From positions 62,001 to 126,000 of the forward strand of contig JABLXC010000021.1 in NCBI GenBank assembly GCA_013178185.1: a stretch of 64,000 bases of DNA. The letters run 5' to 3'. Of this stretch, positions 52,627-61,143 are shown piece after piece. This stretch comes from Anaerolineae bacterium (GTDB lineage Bacteria; Chloroflexota; Anaerolineae; Anaerolineales; Anaerolineaceae). The position numbers and the translations under genes were made by a program. The notes under the pieces were generated by a model. The model had not been told where the DNA came from. It did no database searches and worked only from the letters and a program-made list of their open reading frames with translations. Numbering within the stretch: position 1 is the stretch's first letter; every line of letters begins with the position of its first letter.

Positions 52627-54192
52627 ATGCAGCCACAACGCAGCGCGACCGGCAGGCAAATCTTATGGGGATGGAGCTTCCTGGCTCTTACCATCCTGGC
52701 TTGTGTCCGCTCGGGCCTCACGACTCCTATCGCCGGCGGCGAGCTGCCCGGGGCGGCTAGCGAAAGCGTTGTTCCCCCGCCCTTGCCAACTCAGGTAAAG
52801 CTGAACACCATGGCACCGCTCAATCTGCCAACCCGGCTGCCCAATGCCCCTTTGCAAACGCCCACCCCAGACCCTCCCAGGGTTCTGCCTACCTTGCGCA
52901 GCCAGTCCCAAATCCATATCGTCGCACCCGGCGAAACCCTGGCAATCATCGCCAGGAAATACGGTGTTCTCTGGGCCAGTATAGCAGCAGAGAATAACTT
53001 AGAAAATCCGGATATGCTCTCAGTCGGGCAAAATCTGGTGATCCCACCCCCGCAGCCATCGGGAACAGGGAGTTTTTACAAAGTCATACCCGATTCGGAA
53101 CTGGTCTTTGGGCCGGCTTCGGTTCTACTGGATATGGATGGCTTTCTGAAAATGCAAGGGGGATACCTGCTGAACTACCGCGAAGAGTTAAACGACGAAT
53201 GGTGGTCCGGCGGCCAGATCGTCTCGCGTGTCGCCAGGGAGTTCTCGGTAAACCCCCGTTTGCTGCTAGCGTTATTGGAGCATCAAAGCGGCTGGGTAAC
53301 TCAAAAGAACCCGCCCACCGAGACCCTGGAATACCCGCTTGGATATGTCGATTCGAACCGAAAAGGGCTCTATCGCCAACTGATCTGGGCCGCCAATAAC
53401 CTGAATCGCGGTTATTATCTCTGGAAAGTCAACGCCCTCTCTCATTGGAATCTTGTGGATGGAAGCGTGATCCTGATAAACCCCACGATCAATGCAGGCA
53501 CGGCAGGCGTCCAGTATCTCATGAGCCTTATGTTTAATCGCTCCGACTGGGATCACGCAGTCTCCCAGGACGGTCTGGCTCGGAGTTATCACAAGCTGTT
53601 CGGTTCTCCGTTTGATTTTTCTATCGAGCCACTTTTACCGCCAGATCTTCAACAACCGCCACTGGAATTGCCTTTTGAAGTGGGGAAAATTTGGTCGTTC
53701 ACCGGCGGTCCGCACGGCGGTTGGGGAGATGGTTCGGCCTGGGCTGGCTTGGATTTTGCACCTCCCGGTAATGCGCTCGGATGTGTTCCCAGTGACGAAT
53801 GGGTCGTTGCTGTCGCCGATGGGCTCATCATTCATTCCAGTGAGGGCGCGGTGGTTCTGGACCTGGATGGCGATGGCTACGAACAAACCGGCTGGACAAT
53901 CCTCTATCTGCACATTGAGAGTCGGGATCGCACCCCGGTTGGCCAGTGGGTGAAAACTGGCGATATCATCGGCCACCCTTCCTGTGAAGGCGGTTTGTCA
54001 AACGGAACCCACGTGCATCTCGCCAGACGGTATAATGGTGAATGGATATCAGCAGATGGCAGCGTTCCGTTTAACCTGAGCGGGTGGCTCTCGCAAGGTA
54101 CAGGGCAAGAATACGATGGTTATTTGGTAAAGAATGGACAAACGATTGAAGCCTGGGATAGCCGCAAAACCGAAAATCAAATTTCACGCTAA
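52627..54192 (+). CDS. LysM / M23-type peptidase lipoprotein, first of three tandem paralogues
   Basis: 521 residues. A lipoprotein signal (ALTILAC), a Pro-rich linker, and a LysM domain (~97-142; IVAPGETLAIIARKYGV) come first. A helical middle domain (~195-330) contains NPRLLLALLEHQSGW, resembling lysozyme-fold transglycosylases. The C-terminal domain is M23/LytM-like: SFTGGPHGGWGDG...LDFAPPG offers His and Asp, and GTHVHLAR gives HxH. A loop DLDGDGYE (DNA 53860-53883) interrupts the usual strand before YLHI. It should bind and cut peptidoglycan, possibly with two activities. Two paralogues follow, overlapping or adjacent. Confidence 0.87.
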   Translation: MQPQRSATGRQILWGWSFLALTILACVRSGLTTPIAGGELPGAASESVVPPPLPTQVKLNTMAPLNLPTRLPNAPLQTPTPDPPRVLPTLRSQSQIHIVAPGETLAIIARKYGVLWASIAAENNLENPDMLSVGQNLVIPPPQPSGTGSFYKVIPDSELVFGPASVLLDMDGFLKMQGGYLLNYREELNDEWWSGGQIVSRVAREFSVNPRLLLALLEHQSGWVTQKNPPTETLEYPLGYVDSNRKGLYRQLIWAANNLNRGYYLWKVNALSHWNLVDGSVILINPTINAGTAGVQYLMSLMFNRSDWDHAVSQDGLARSYHKLFGSPFDFSIEPLLPPDLQQPPLELPFEVGKIWSFTGGPHGGWGDGSAWAGLDFAPPGNALGCVPSDEWVVAVADGLIIHSSEGAVVLDLDGDGYEQTGWTILYLHIESRDRTPVGQWVKTGDIIGHPSCEGGLSNGTHVHLARRYNGEWISADGSVPFNLSGWLSQGTGQEYDGYLVKNGQTIEAWDSRKTENQISR

Positions 54193-55786
54193 ACGGTTCT
54201 TTATTTTTTTCATCCTAATTGCCTGGCTGGTATCGATCTTAGCTTGCACACGCAGCGTCGTACAGCCCTGGCAAATCACTGCTACTGCCATCGCCGCCGA
54301 ACCGCTGCCGCAAACCGCCAGCCTGTTGGCAGAACCTTCCAATGCTTCCTCTACATCGCCCAATCCAACAGGGTTCGTCTCAACCTCAACACCTCTTCAG
54401 ACCCCAACACGCACTGCGTCGGCGCCTACGGCAACGCCAAAGGCAGCCTCGACCGAAAAACCGCCCATCCTGTATTATACTCAGGCCGGAGACACGCTCC
54501 CGTTGGTCGCGATTCGGTTTGATGTCTCGGTGGATGAGATCATTACTCCCGAAAAGATGCCGCCGGTCGGTTCGCTGCTGCCTCCAAACCAACTCCTGAT
54601 CATCCCCAACCGCCTCCCTGAGACCGGTCCCGGCGACGCCGTCCTGCCAGATAGCGAGGTCGTTTTCTCACCTTCTGCCGTGGATTTTGATATTAACGAA
54701 TTTGTCAACCAGGCGGGGGGATACTTAAGTACCTATCGCGAATGGTTGTCAACCGGCTGGAATACCGGCGCCGATGTAGTGCGCAGGATCTCAATCGAAA
54801 ACTCGATCAACCCACGCCTCGTCCTGGCGCTCATCGAGTACCAGGGGCACTGGGTGTACGGCCAACCACAGAGCCTGGCAGAGACCGATTACCCGCTTGG
54901 ATACAATGAATTCAATCACAAAGGCCTCTACAAGCAATTAAGCTGGGTGGTTCAACAAATTTCGATTGGGTACTATGGTTGGCGGGCTGGGCTGATAACC
55001 GAAATCTCCTTTCCAAAGGACGCCCAAAACCCAACCCTGCGCCTGGCGCCCCAATTGAATGCTGGATCTGTCGCGCTCCAGTATTTGTTCGCTAAGCTCT
55101 ATGAGAATCAGCGCATCTGGTCAGGGGCTTTATACGGCTCAGAGAGTCTTACCGCCATTCATGAACAGATGTTCGGCAACCCCTGGTTGAGGGCGCAGTC
55201 GGTTGAGCCCCTTTATCCACCCAACCTGGTGCAACCTCCCCTTGAACTGCCCTTTTCCCCCGGAAATATCTGGAGCTTTACAGGTGGGCCGCATTCCGCT
55301 TGGGGGCCAGATGGCGCTCTGGCAGCCATTGACTTCGCTCCATCGGCGATGGACTCAGGTTGTGTCGAATCGTTTGAATGGGCTACCGCCGCCGCGCCAG
55401 GTCAGATTGTACGTGCAGGTAATGGCATTGTTGTCATTGACCTGGATGGTGACGGGTACGAGCAAACTGGCTGGGCTTTGCTCTATTTACACGTCAGTAC
55501 AAAGGATCGCGTCCAGGTAGGCACCTTCGTCAGCACCGACGACCGCCTCGGACATCCCTCTTGCGAAGGCGGCATTTCTACAGGAACCCATTTCCACTTT
55601 GCGCGTAAGTATAATGGGGAATGGATCCTTGCAGACGGACCAATCCCTATGATATTGGGCGGCTGGCGTGTTCACGCCGGAGAGAAACCGTATCTGGGTA
55701 CGTTGACTCGGGACAACTACGTTGTCACGGCTTGCCAGTGCGGCTCCTACGAAACCCATATCGCCCGTCCAAAACCAACGCCATAA
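54134..55786 (+). CDS. LysM / M23-type peptidase lipoprotein, second of three tandem paralogues
   Basis: 550 residues. The ATG at 54134 lies 59 bases inside the previous gene; the resulting long basic N-terminus leads to a lipoprotein signal (AWLVSILAC). A Thr/Ser/Pro linker and a weaker LysM (YYTQAGDTLPLVAIRFDV) follow, then the helical domain with NPRLVLALIEYQGHW and the M23-like domain with GGPHSAWGPDG, IDFAPS, GTHFHFAR and the DLDGDGYE loop (55439-55462). All proposed metal ligands are retained. A later start (TTG 54146) would also leave the signal intact. The function is inferred to be the same as its neighbours. Confidence 0.87.
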   Translation: MDKRLKPGIAAKPKIKFHAKRFFIFFILIAWLVSILACTRSVVQPWQITATAIAAEPLPQTASLLAEPSNASSTSPNPTGFVSTSTPLQTPTRTASAPTATPKAASTEKPPILYYTQAGDTLPLVAIRFDVSVDEIITPEKMPPVGSLLPPNQLLIIPNRLPETGPGDAVLPDSEVVFSPSAVDFDINEFVNQAGGYLSTYREWLSTGWNTGADVVRRISIENSINPRLVLALIEYQGHWVYGQPQSLAETDYPLGYNEFNHKGLYKQLSWVVQQISIGYYGWRAGLITEISFPKDAQNPTLRLAPQLNAGSVALQYLFAKLYENQRIWSGALYGSESLTAIHEQMFGNPWLRAQSVEPLYPPNLVQPPLELPFSPGNIWSFTGGPHSAWGPDGALAAIDFAPSAMDSGCVESFEWATAAAPGQIVRAGNGIVVIDLDGDGYEQTGWALLYLHVSTKDRVQVGTFVSTDDRLGHPSCEGGISTGTHFHFARKYNGEWILADGPIPMILGGWRVHAGEKPYLGTLTRDNYVVTACQCGSYETHIARPKPTP

Positions 55787-55804
55787 TCAGCTTTTCGATA
55801 TTCT

Positions 55805-57334
55805 ATGGACCAGTTTATTAAGTATGCACCAATTAGCTCTGTAAGCCTGTCCGTAAGTATTTTACGGATCCTGTCCTGCGTTCTGTGGGTCACCTTCGCG
55901 AGTTGCACACCGGCCACCCAGCCCGCTCCGATCGTCCAGGCGCAGACCTCACATCCAGACGAAGGTGCAATTTCAGCAAACCCTACACCGCTTCCAACCC
56001 GCCCGATCTACTCCCCAGGCGAACTGGTCGCCTATGAAGCGCAAACAGGCGATACCATCCCTGCGCTGGCTGCCCACTTCAACACCACAGAAAAGGAAAT
56101 TTTTGAGGCAAACCCTACCATTCCGTTAGATGTAACCACCCTTCCCCCCGGCTTTCCCATGCAGATTCCAATTTATTATCAAGCTTTGTGGGGCAGCCCT
56201 TACCAAATCATTCCAGACAGCCTTTATGTAAATGGGCCGCTCCAATCGGATTTCAATACGATAGAATTTGTCAAAAAAAGTCCGGGCTGGTTTAAGAATT
56301 ATGAATTTTTCACTTCCGCCGGGACATTAAAAGGCGGCGAGCTGATCAACCATGTTGCCGGCAATTTCAGTATTAGCCCTCGCTTGTTGCTAGCGCTGGT
56401 TGAATACCAAACCGGCGCATTGAACAGTTTAGACCCAAGCAAAGCCGAAGAAGATTATCCATTTGGCTTCCAGCATTACGCCCATAAGGGCCTGTATCGC
56501 CAGTTGACCTGGGCTGCCAACATCCTTAATAACGGTTATTATGGTTGGAGGACAGGAAAGTTAACCGCTTTTGAACTGGCCGATGGCTCGCTGGAACGGC
56601 CCGATCCCTGGCAAAATGCCGCCACTGTAGCGCTGCACTATTACTTCGCACAAACCATGTCTGGAGAAGAGTACAATCAGGCCGTTCACAGTCAGGGATT
56701 CGAAGCAGTTTACGAGTCTCTTTTCGGCAACATACCCGAAGACGCCCCCTCCCATATACCGGGAAACCTCAAACAACCAGCGATGAATTTCCCATTCGAA
56801 TGGGGAAAATCCTGGTCATTTACCGGTGGGCCTCATACCGGCTGGGGAGATGGCGAACCCTTTGCCGCAATTGACTTTGCCCCACCGGCCGTCGTTGGAG
56901 GCTGTGCCGGGACGGAAGAATGGGCTACTGCAGTTGCCGATGGCATAATCGCGCGAAAGTCAACTGCAACCGCCGAGCTCGATCTCGATGGGGATGGCGA
57001 TGAACGCACAGGTTGGGTCGTCTTTTATCTACACCTTTCCACTGCGAGCATCCCACCGGCCGGAACTCAATTAAAAACCGGCGACCCCATTGGCCATCCC
57101 TCTTGCGAAGGAGGCGTCTCCACAGGCACCCATGTGCATATTGCCCGAAAATACAATGGGGAATGGATTCTGGCAGGGGGCCCGCTAGCTTTCAACCTGG
57201 AGGGTTGGATTGCAGCCAATGGTTCTGGCCCCTATCAGGGAACCATGTCGCGCTTCAGCCACAGTATTCGGGCTTGTGTCTGTTCAGATCAGGCCAGTCA
57301 AATTCAGTCAGGCAGCCTGAAAACCCCTCAATAA
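55805..57334 (+). CDS. LysM / M23-type peptidase lipoprotein, third of three tandem paralogues
   Basis: 509 residues. The lipoprotein signal ends in TFASC; a short linker leads to LysM (YEAQTGDTIPALAAHFNT). The middle domain has SPRLLLALVEYQTGAL and GYYGWRTG, and the C-terminal M23-like domain has GGPHTGWGDGEPF, IDFAPP, GTHVHIAR and the loop DLDGDGDE (56981-57004). It is 18 nt after the second paralogue. The three share domain order and block spacing but differ clearly in the LysM and linker regions, so they are not very recent copies. The convergent OsmC gene follows. Confidence 0.87.
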   Translation: MDQFIKYAPISSVSLSVSILRILSCVLWVTFASCTPATQPAPIVQAQTSHPDEGAISANPTPLPTRPIYSPGELVAYEAQTGDTIPALAAHFNTTEKEIFEANPTIPLDVTTLPPGFPMQIPIYYQALWGSPYQIIPDSLYVNGPLQSDFNTIEFVKKSPGWFKNYEFFTSAGTLKGGELINHVAGNFSISPRLLLALVEYQTGALNSLDPSKAEEDYPFGFQHYAHKGLYRQLTWAANILNNGYYGWRTGKLTAFELADGSLERPDPWQNAATVALHYYFAQTMSGEEYNQAVHSQGFEAVYESLFGNIPEDAPSHIPGNLKQPAMNFPFEWGKSWSFTGGPHTGWGDGEPFAAIDFAPPAVVGGCAGTEEWATAVADGIIARKSTATAELDLDGDGDERTGWVVFYLHLSTASIPPAGTQLKTGDPIGHPSCEGGVSTGTHVHIARKYNGEWILAGGPLAFNLEGWIAANGSGPYQGTMSRFSHSIRACVCSDQASQIQSGSLKTPQ

Positions 57335-57355
57335 TAATCCGCCCAGACCTGCTAT

Positions 57356-57772
57356 CTATCCCTCCAGGATAGTTTTCTTGATATCAATAGGAACGATCCT
57401 TCCAAACATCGCCTGCGCTGGACAATATTTAGTGGCCGAGAGCTCGATCGCTCGCTCGACCGCCTCGGGATCAACCTGGTGGCCAGTGATGACATATTCA
57501 ATTGTGATGTGCGTAAACACTCTAGGGTGTTCTGTCGCTCGCTGACCCTCCACTTTCACTTCAAAAGCGGTAATAACCTGGCGCTTCTTGGTCAGGATAG
57601 AGATGACATCCATGGCAGTGCACCCCGCCAACCCCATAATCAAAAGCTCCATGGGACGGAATCCGTCCTCGTCGCCTCCAACAAGTTTCTCAGTTCCAAG
57701 CGGCGCTTTAAATCCGCTTCCTGCCGCTCCTTCAAAGCTCATCCTGCCTTTCCAGGTTACTTTTGCTTCCAT
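57356..57772 (-). CDS. OsmC/YhfA-type peroxide-related protein
   Basis: 138 residues. RPMELLIMGLAGCTAMD carries the first reactive cysteine (C51) and TKYCPAQAMF the second (C117), in the places used by OsmC/Ohr thiol peroxidases; GVDP-type dimer contacts read HQVDPEAVERAI. OsmC proteins reduce organic hydroperoxides using dithiols. It begins 2 nt after the PDO gene, which could supply electrons. Which subgroup (OsmC, Ohr or YhfA) it belongs to is not certain; the RPMELL start favours the YhfA-like group. Confidence 0.9.
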   Translation of the reverse strand: MEAKVTWKGRMSFEGAAGSGFKAPLGTEKLVGGDEDGFRPMELLIMGLAGCTAMDVISILTKKRQVITAFEVKVEGQRATEHPRVFTHITIEYVITGHQVDPEAVERAIELSATKYCPAQAMFGRIVPIDIKKTILEG

Positions 57773-57774
57773 GG

Positions 57775-58458
57775 TCAGTTCTCGCTCGTGTGCAGGGATA
57801 AAGCTTCGCGGATCTTCTCCATAAGATACTGTTCCGGCGCCGCCCCAATCAATTCCGAGGCTCCACCATTGATCACAGTATGTGGAACTCCGCTTACATT
57901 ATGTCGGGCAGAAAGTTCAGGAAATTCCATTGCTTCTACCATTTCGGCCTCAACCATTGGACTCTCCATGGCCATTTGATGTGCCAGCACAACAGCTTGA
58001 GGGCAGTAAGGGCAAGTGGGAGTCACAAAAACCTGCAAAGTGATTGGGGACTTTAAGTCCGCCAGAAACTCACGCGTAGCGGGTTGCAATCCCGAATCGC
58101 CGGATGAGACCATCAGGATATCTCGTATTAGAGAAGTAAATTCATGCCCCGCAGGGATTCCAAGATACCGAATCCCATGATCAACAATCTCTCCTTGATC
58201 GTAGGCTGCCACAAGAAAGCTGGGCGCTTTGTCTACATGGTATTTGTTGCTCTCTTCCGGGAACTTTTCCAACTCATAAATCTCAAGATGAAGTTTATCG
58301 GAAAGTGAGGTCACCTCGGTAATCAATTGTTTTGTATCCTCACAATACGTGCAGTTTTGATCCTCGCTTCCGAAGAAAATAATCGCCACATCCCTTTTCA
58401 AAGACTGAAATACCTCTTTGACCTGTTGCTGCGTTCGTTCATCAAGCAGTTTTTCCAT
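57775..58458 (-). CDS. Archaeal-type protein disulfide oxidoreductase (two thioredoxin folds)
   Basis: 227 residues. Two thioredoxin-fold units each keep an active site: CTYC at 36-39 and CPYC at 149-152, each with a cis-Pro segment (KAPSFLV; GVPHTVI). This is the glutaredoxin-like PDO layout of thermophilic archaea and some bacteria. It reduces or exchanges protein disulfides in the cytosol. ATG 58458 has GGAG about 6 nt upstream; a TTG at 58470 is less likely. It sits between the anti-sigma gene (76-nt gap) and osmC (2-nt gap) on the same strand. Confidence 0.92.
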   Translation of the reverse strand: MEKLLDERTQQQVKEVFQSLKRDVAIIFFGSEDQNCTYCEDTKQLITEVTSLSDKLHLEIYELEKFPEESNKYHVDKAPSFLVAAYDQGEIVDHGIRYLGIPAGHEFTSLIRDILMVSSGDSGLQPATREFLADLKSPITLQVFVTPTCPYCPQAVVLAHQMAMESPMVEAEMVEAMEFPELSARHNVSGVPHTVINGGASELIGAAPEQYLMEKIREALSLHTSEN

Positions 58459-58534
58459 ATTTTGCTCCAATTTGCATATTTTGTTTACCTAAAACAATAG
58501 ATGCACTAACCCCCTCAAAGTTACAGGACCAACT

Positions 58535-58783
58535 TCACTTCAAGAAATCCCGCAAATTAAGGCGGTAAAACAGGCGCGTTCGGACATCCTCAGGCAAAGT
58601 CTGGCTTTCATCTTCATGCTGGTATAGTTCAACAGTCTTTTTCAGCGTGTCCACAACAATCCTGCAATTCTTACATTCCTTAAGATGCTGCTCAAGTTCC
58701 ATGCACAAAGCGGAATCCAATTCGCCATCAATATAGTCTGAAAGGCTGGTCAACAAATCATGGCAATTAGAATGTCCCATCAT
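58535..58783 (-). CDS. Zinc-binding anti-sigma factor (ZAS / zf-HC2 type)
   Basis: 82 residues. CxxC-type zinc ligands are visible: C7 (with H8), then H33, C37 and C40 in EQHLKECKNC, the H-x3-C-x2-C motif of ZAS anti-sigma factors such as RsrA. No membrane helix is present, so it is a soluble cytosolic protein. It overlaps the sigma gene by four bases (ATGA), indicating paired production. It should hold the ECF sigma factor inactive until a signal, often thiol oxidation, releases it. Confidence 0.9.
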   Translation of the reverse strand: MMGHSNCHDLLTSLSDYIDGELDSALCMELEQHLKECKNCRIVVDTLKKTVELYQHEDESQTLPEDVRTRLFYRLNLRDFLK

Positions 58784-59391
58784 CCCGCATTCTCCGTCAG
58801 AGCTTTGCCAAAATATTCTGAAAGATCTTCCCTTAAGCGCAGGCGAGCTCTGAGCAACCTTGTTTTCACTGCGCCTTCGCTAATCCTCAGGACCTCTGCC
58901 GTTTCCTTAACAGAAAGCCCTTCGACATCCCGCAAGAGAAAAACCGCTCGCAAAGAAGCAGGTAATCTTTGCACCGCCTGATCCATGTGCTGTTTCGCCT
59001 CGGAAGATTGAAGCTCCTTCTCAGGCAAAAAGCGCCAATCGGTAAAATGGTATGGGGTGACAATTGCATCCTCGTGGTCGTCCTGTCCTTCTATCTCAAG
59101 CGACAACTCGGGTTTCCGCTTGCGAACGATCATGAGCGCTTCATTCGTGGCAATCCGATACAGCCAGGTGGCGAGGCTGGATCGGCCTTCAAAGTTTGCA
59201 ATAGAGCGATACGCTTTGAGAAATGTCTCCTGAAGTACATCTTCTGCATCTCGTTGATTTTCTAAAATCCGAAGAGCGAGCTTATAAATCTGACCTGAAT
59301 AGGCTTCAACCAATTTGGCAAACTCGGCTCGATCGCCATTTTTTAATAAATCCAATGAGATCGTGTCAGAAGTCAGGTTGATTTCATTCAT
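58780..59391 (-). CDS. ECF-type RNA polymerase sigma factor
   Basis: 203 residues. Region 2 has YKLALRILENQRDAEDVLQETFLKAYRSI and WLYRIATNEAL; region 4 has LPASLRAVFLLRDVEGLSVKETAEVLRISEGAVKTRLLRARLRLRE. It is a typical ECF (SigE/SigR-like) sigma factor with no sigma 1.1 or 3 region. The downstream gene is its anti-sigma factor. PDO and OsmC follow on the same strand and are candidate targets. TGTAAC occurs upstream of both the sigma gene and PDO, but I cannot show that it is the -35 element. Confidence 0.95.
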   Translation of the reverse strand: MNEINLTSDTISLDLLKNGDRAEFAKLVEAYSGQIYKLALRILENQRDAEDVLQETFLKAYRSIANFEGRSSLATWLYRIATNEALMIVRKRKPELSLEIEGQDDHEDAIVTPYHFTDWRFLPEKELQSSEAKQHMDQAVQRLPASLRAVFLLRDVEGLSVKETAEVLRISEGAVKTRLLRARLRLREDLSEYFGKALTENAG

Positions 59392-59430
59392 TGATTAGAT
59401 TCATAAAACACGCAATGGTTACAATTTTTC

Positions 59431-60117
59431 CTAAAATTGGCCACACGGTTTGAAAAATAAGGCAGTATCGCTGACGCCATTGCTGGTCCATATAAACCGC
59501 CAGTTTTTGAGAGTATTATAAGCGATCTCCCAGAGAGGAGAAGCAGGAGCATTTCCTAAAGGTATAGAGTTTGGAGATATTGACCGGCTGGGAAGATAAT
59601 GGTTGACATTATCAATAATCAATAATCCACCTGAACGCAACTTTCGGATTGCCAAATGTGCGCACTCATCGCGATAAATTCCATCAACAAGCACAAAATC
59701 CAGGCTTTCATCTTCCAGAATTTCAGCGGTTTCCACGTAGGATGGCTTTGCAATACCCATCTCATGCTTCTGAACCAACCGGTAATCAATATTGGTGAGA
59801 TTAAGGGTCTGAAGCTTTTTTGACACAATTTCATACCATGCCGGGTTGTGCTCGATGCTGAACAGAGATGCCACTTTCTGACAAAACCAGACCGTGCTGC
59901 GGCCAGAGCCGAATTCCAGGCCGCGGTCCTTTGGCAAAAGCCAGGTGGCAAGAATCGAGTTCGCCTGTTGGGTCAGCCACGGCAAATCTGGGTTTGAAGT
60001 TCGGTATATTTTTTCAATGCTGCGATTTAATAGATAGCGCGGGGTCCAATGACGAAGATCTCTCAAAGATGCACACTCCAATTCACAATTGAGAAAGCGG
60101 CCAGGTTGGAAGTACAT
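59431..60117 (-). CDS. Class I SAM-dependent methyltransferase
   Basis: 228 residues. The Rossmann motif is GLEFGSGRSTVWFCQKV, with FSIEHNPAWYEIV as the second strand (acidic Glu) and LDFVLVDGIYRDECAHLA and KLRSGGLLIIDNV downstream. This resembles small-molecule or glycan methyltransferases (TylF/FkbM-like), but I cannot name a substrate. The N-terminal ~50 residues, including ECASLRDLRHWTPRY, are helical. ATG 60117 lies 35 bases inside the tsaD 3' end; it is the last gene of the overlapping minus-strand run. Confidence 0.8.
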   Translation of the reverse strand: MYFQPGRFLNCELECASLRDLRHWTPRYLLNRSIEKIYRTSNPDLPWLTQQANSILATWLLPKDRGLEFGSGRSTVWFCQKVASLFSIEHNPAWYEIVSKKLQTLNLTNIDYRLVQKHEMGIAKPSYVETAEILEDESLDFVLVDGIYRDECAHLAIRKLRSGGLLIIDNVNHYLPSRSISPNSIPLGNAPASPLWEIAYNTLKNWRFIWTSNGVSDTALFFKPCGQF

Positions 60118-61138
60118 CCATATCCAGGGAGTCGCGTTGCCCCTTGGCGTAGCGATAGTAACCTGCCGATGCGATCATTACGGCGTTATCTGTGCACAAA
60201 GAAAGAGAAGGGATATGCACAGGAAATTCGGTTTGGGCCAAAAAGGCTGTTCGAAGGGCACGGTTTGCAGAAACGCCCCCGGCCACAAGGATATTTTCTA
60301 CCTCGAAGGTTCTGGCAGCCTGGATTGTTTTTCCAACCAGCGTGTCTACGACGGCGGCTTGAAAACTGGCGGCAAGATTCTCGACAGGGAGGGGTTTCTG
60401 TTTTTCTTCAAATTCCCGCACCACCCTGAGAACAGCGGTTTTCAGACCGCTGAAAGAGAAATTCCAGCTCCCTTCCAGGCGAGGTCTTGGGAAATTAAAA
60501 GCCTCTGCGTTTCCTTCTGCCGCCGCTTTCTGAATTGCAGGCCCGCCAGGATAAGACAAATTGAGAAGCCTGGCTACCTTGTCGAAAGCCTCTCCAACAG
60601 CATCATCCAGCGTGCCGCCCAGACGTTGATAATCTAAATGCCCGCGTACAAGATTCAACTCCGTATGCCCGCCCGATACAAGCAACGCCAGCAGAGGGAA
60701 CTTCGGTTCTGGCGGCAGGTGGGTCACATCGCCAGGTGAAACCCAGGCAGAATAGATATGTCCTTCAAGGTGATTCACCCCAACAAGCGGCAAATCAGCT
60801 GCCAGAGACAGGCCTTTAGCCATATTCATCCCGACAACCAGCGAACCGGCCAAACCCGGGCCGCGCGTTACGGCAATCGCATCCACATCATTTAACGTGA
60901 GATGAGCCTGATATAAAACCTGTTCCACCACCGGGAAAATCGATAAGATATGCTGCCGCGAGGCGACTTCAGGAAACACGCCGCCATACTTCGCATGCAA
61001 ATCTACCTGAGAAGCAACGATGCTTGCCAGTTGCACGCGTCCATTTTCCACAACAGCAGCAGCAGTCTCATCGCAGGAACTTTCGATTCCCAAAATACGA
61101 GCCGGCGGGAGAGAAATAGGATCATTCATCGATTCCAT
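60083..61138 (-). CDS. tsaD: tRNA N6-adenosine threonylcarbamoyltransferase TsaD
   Basis: About 351 residues. ILGIESSCDETAAAVV is the ASKHA-fold start, and VNHLEGHIYSAW plus SGGHTELNLV give the metal-binding histidines of the Kae1/TsaD family; GEAFDKVARLL and VSANRALR complete it. TsaD transfers threonylcarbamoyl to A37 of ANN-decoding tRNAs, with TsaB, C and E, none of which is in the window. ATG 61138 or 61129 are both plausible starts; a TTG at 61147 overlaps the peptidase stop. It is in a tightly coupled minus-strand run. Confidence 0.96.
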   Translation of the reverse strand: MESMNDPISLPPARILGIESSCDETAAAVVENGRVQLASIVASQVDLHAKYGGVFPEVASRQHILSIFPVVEQVLYQAHLTLNDVDAIAVTRGPGLAGSLVVGMNMAKGLSLAADLPLVGVNHLEGHIYSAWVSPGDVTHLPPEPKFPLLALLVSGGHTELNLVRGHLDYQRLGGTLDDAVGEAFDKVARLLNLSYPGGPAIQKAAAEGNAEAFNFPRPRLEGSWNFSFSGLKTAVLRVVREFEEKQKPLPVENLAASFQAAVVDTLVGKTIQAARTFEVENILVAGGVSANRALRTAFLAQTEFPVHIPSLSLCTDNAVMIASAGYYRYAKGQRDSLDMDVLPTWPLSQL

Positions 61139-61143
61139 AGTCC

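Noticed and set aside
53612-53976. Overlapping open frames on both strands within the first LysM/M23 gene
   Set aside because: The M23-like motifs are in the main frame; the alternatives arise from biased third positions.
58520-59423. TGTAAC upstream of both PDO (58520-58525) and the sigma gene (59418-59423) as an ECF -35 element
   Set aside because: No shared -10 sequence at a matching distance could be found, and at the sigma gene the hexamer is only 27 nt from the start codon.
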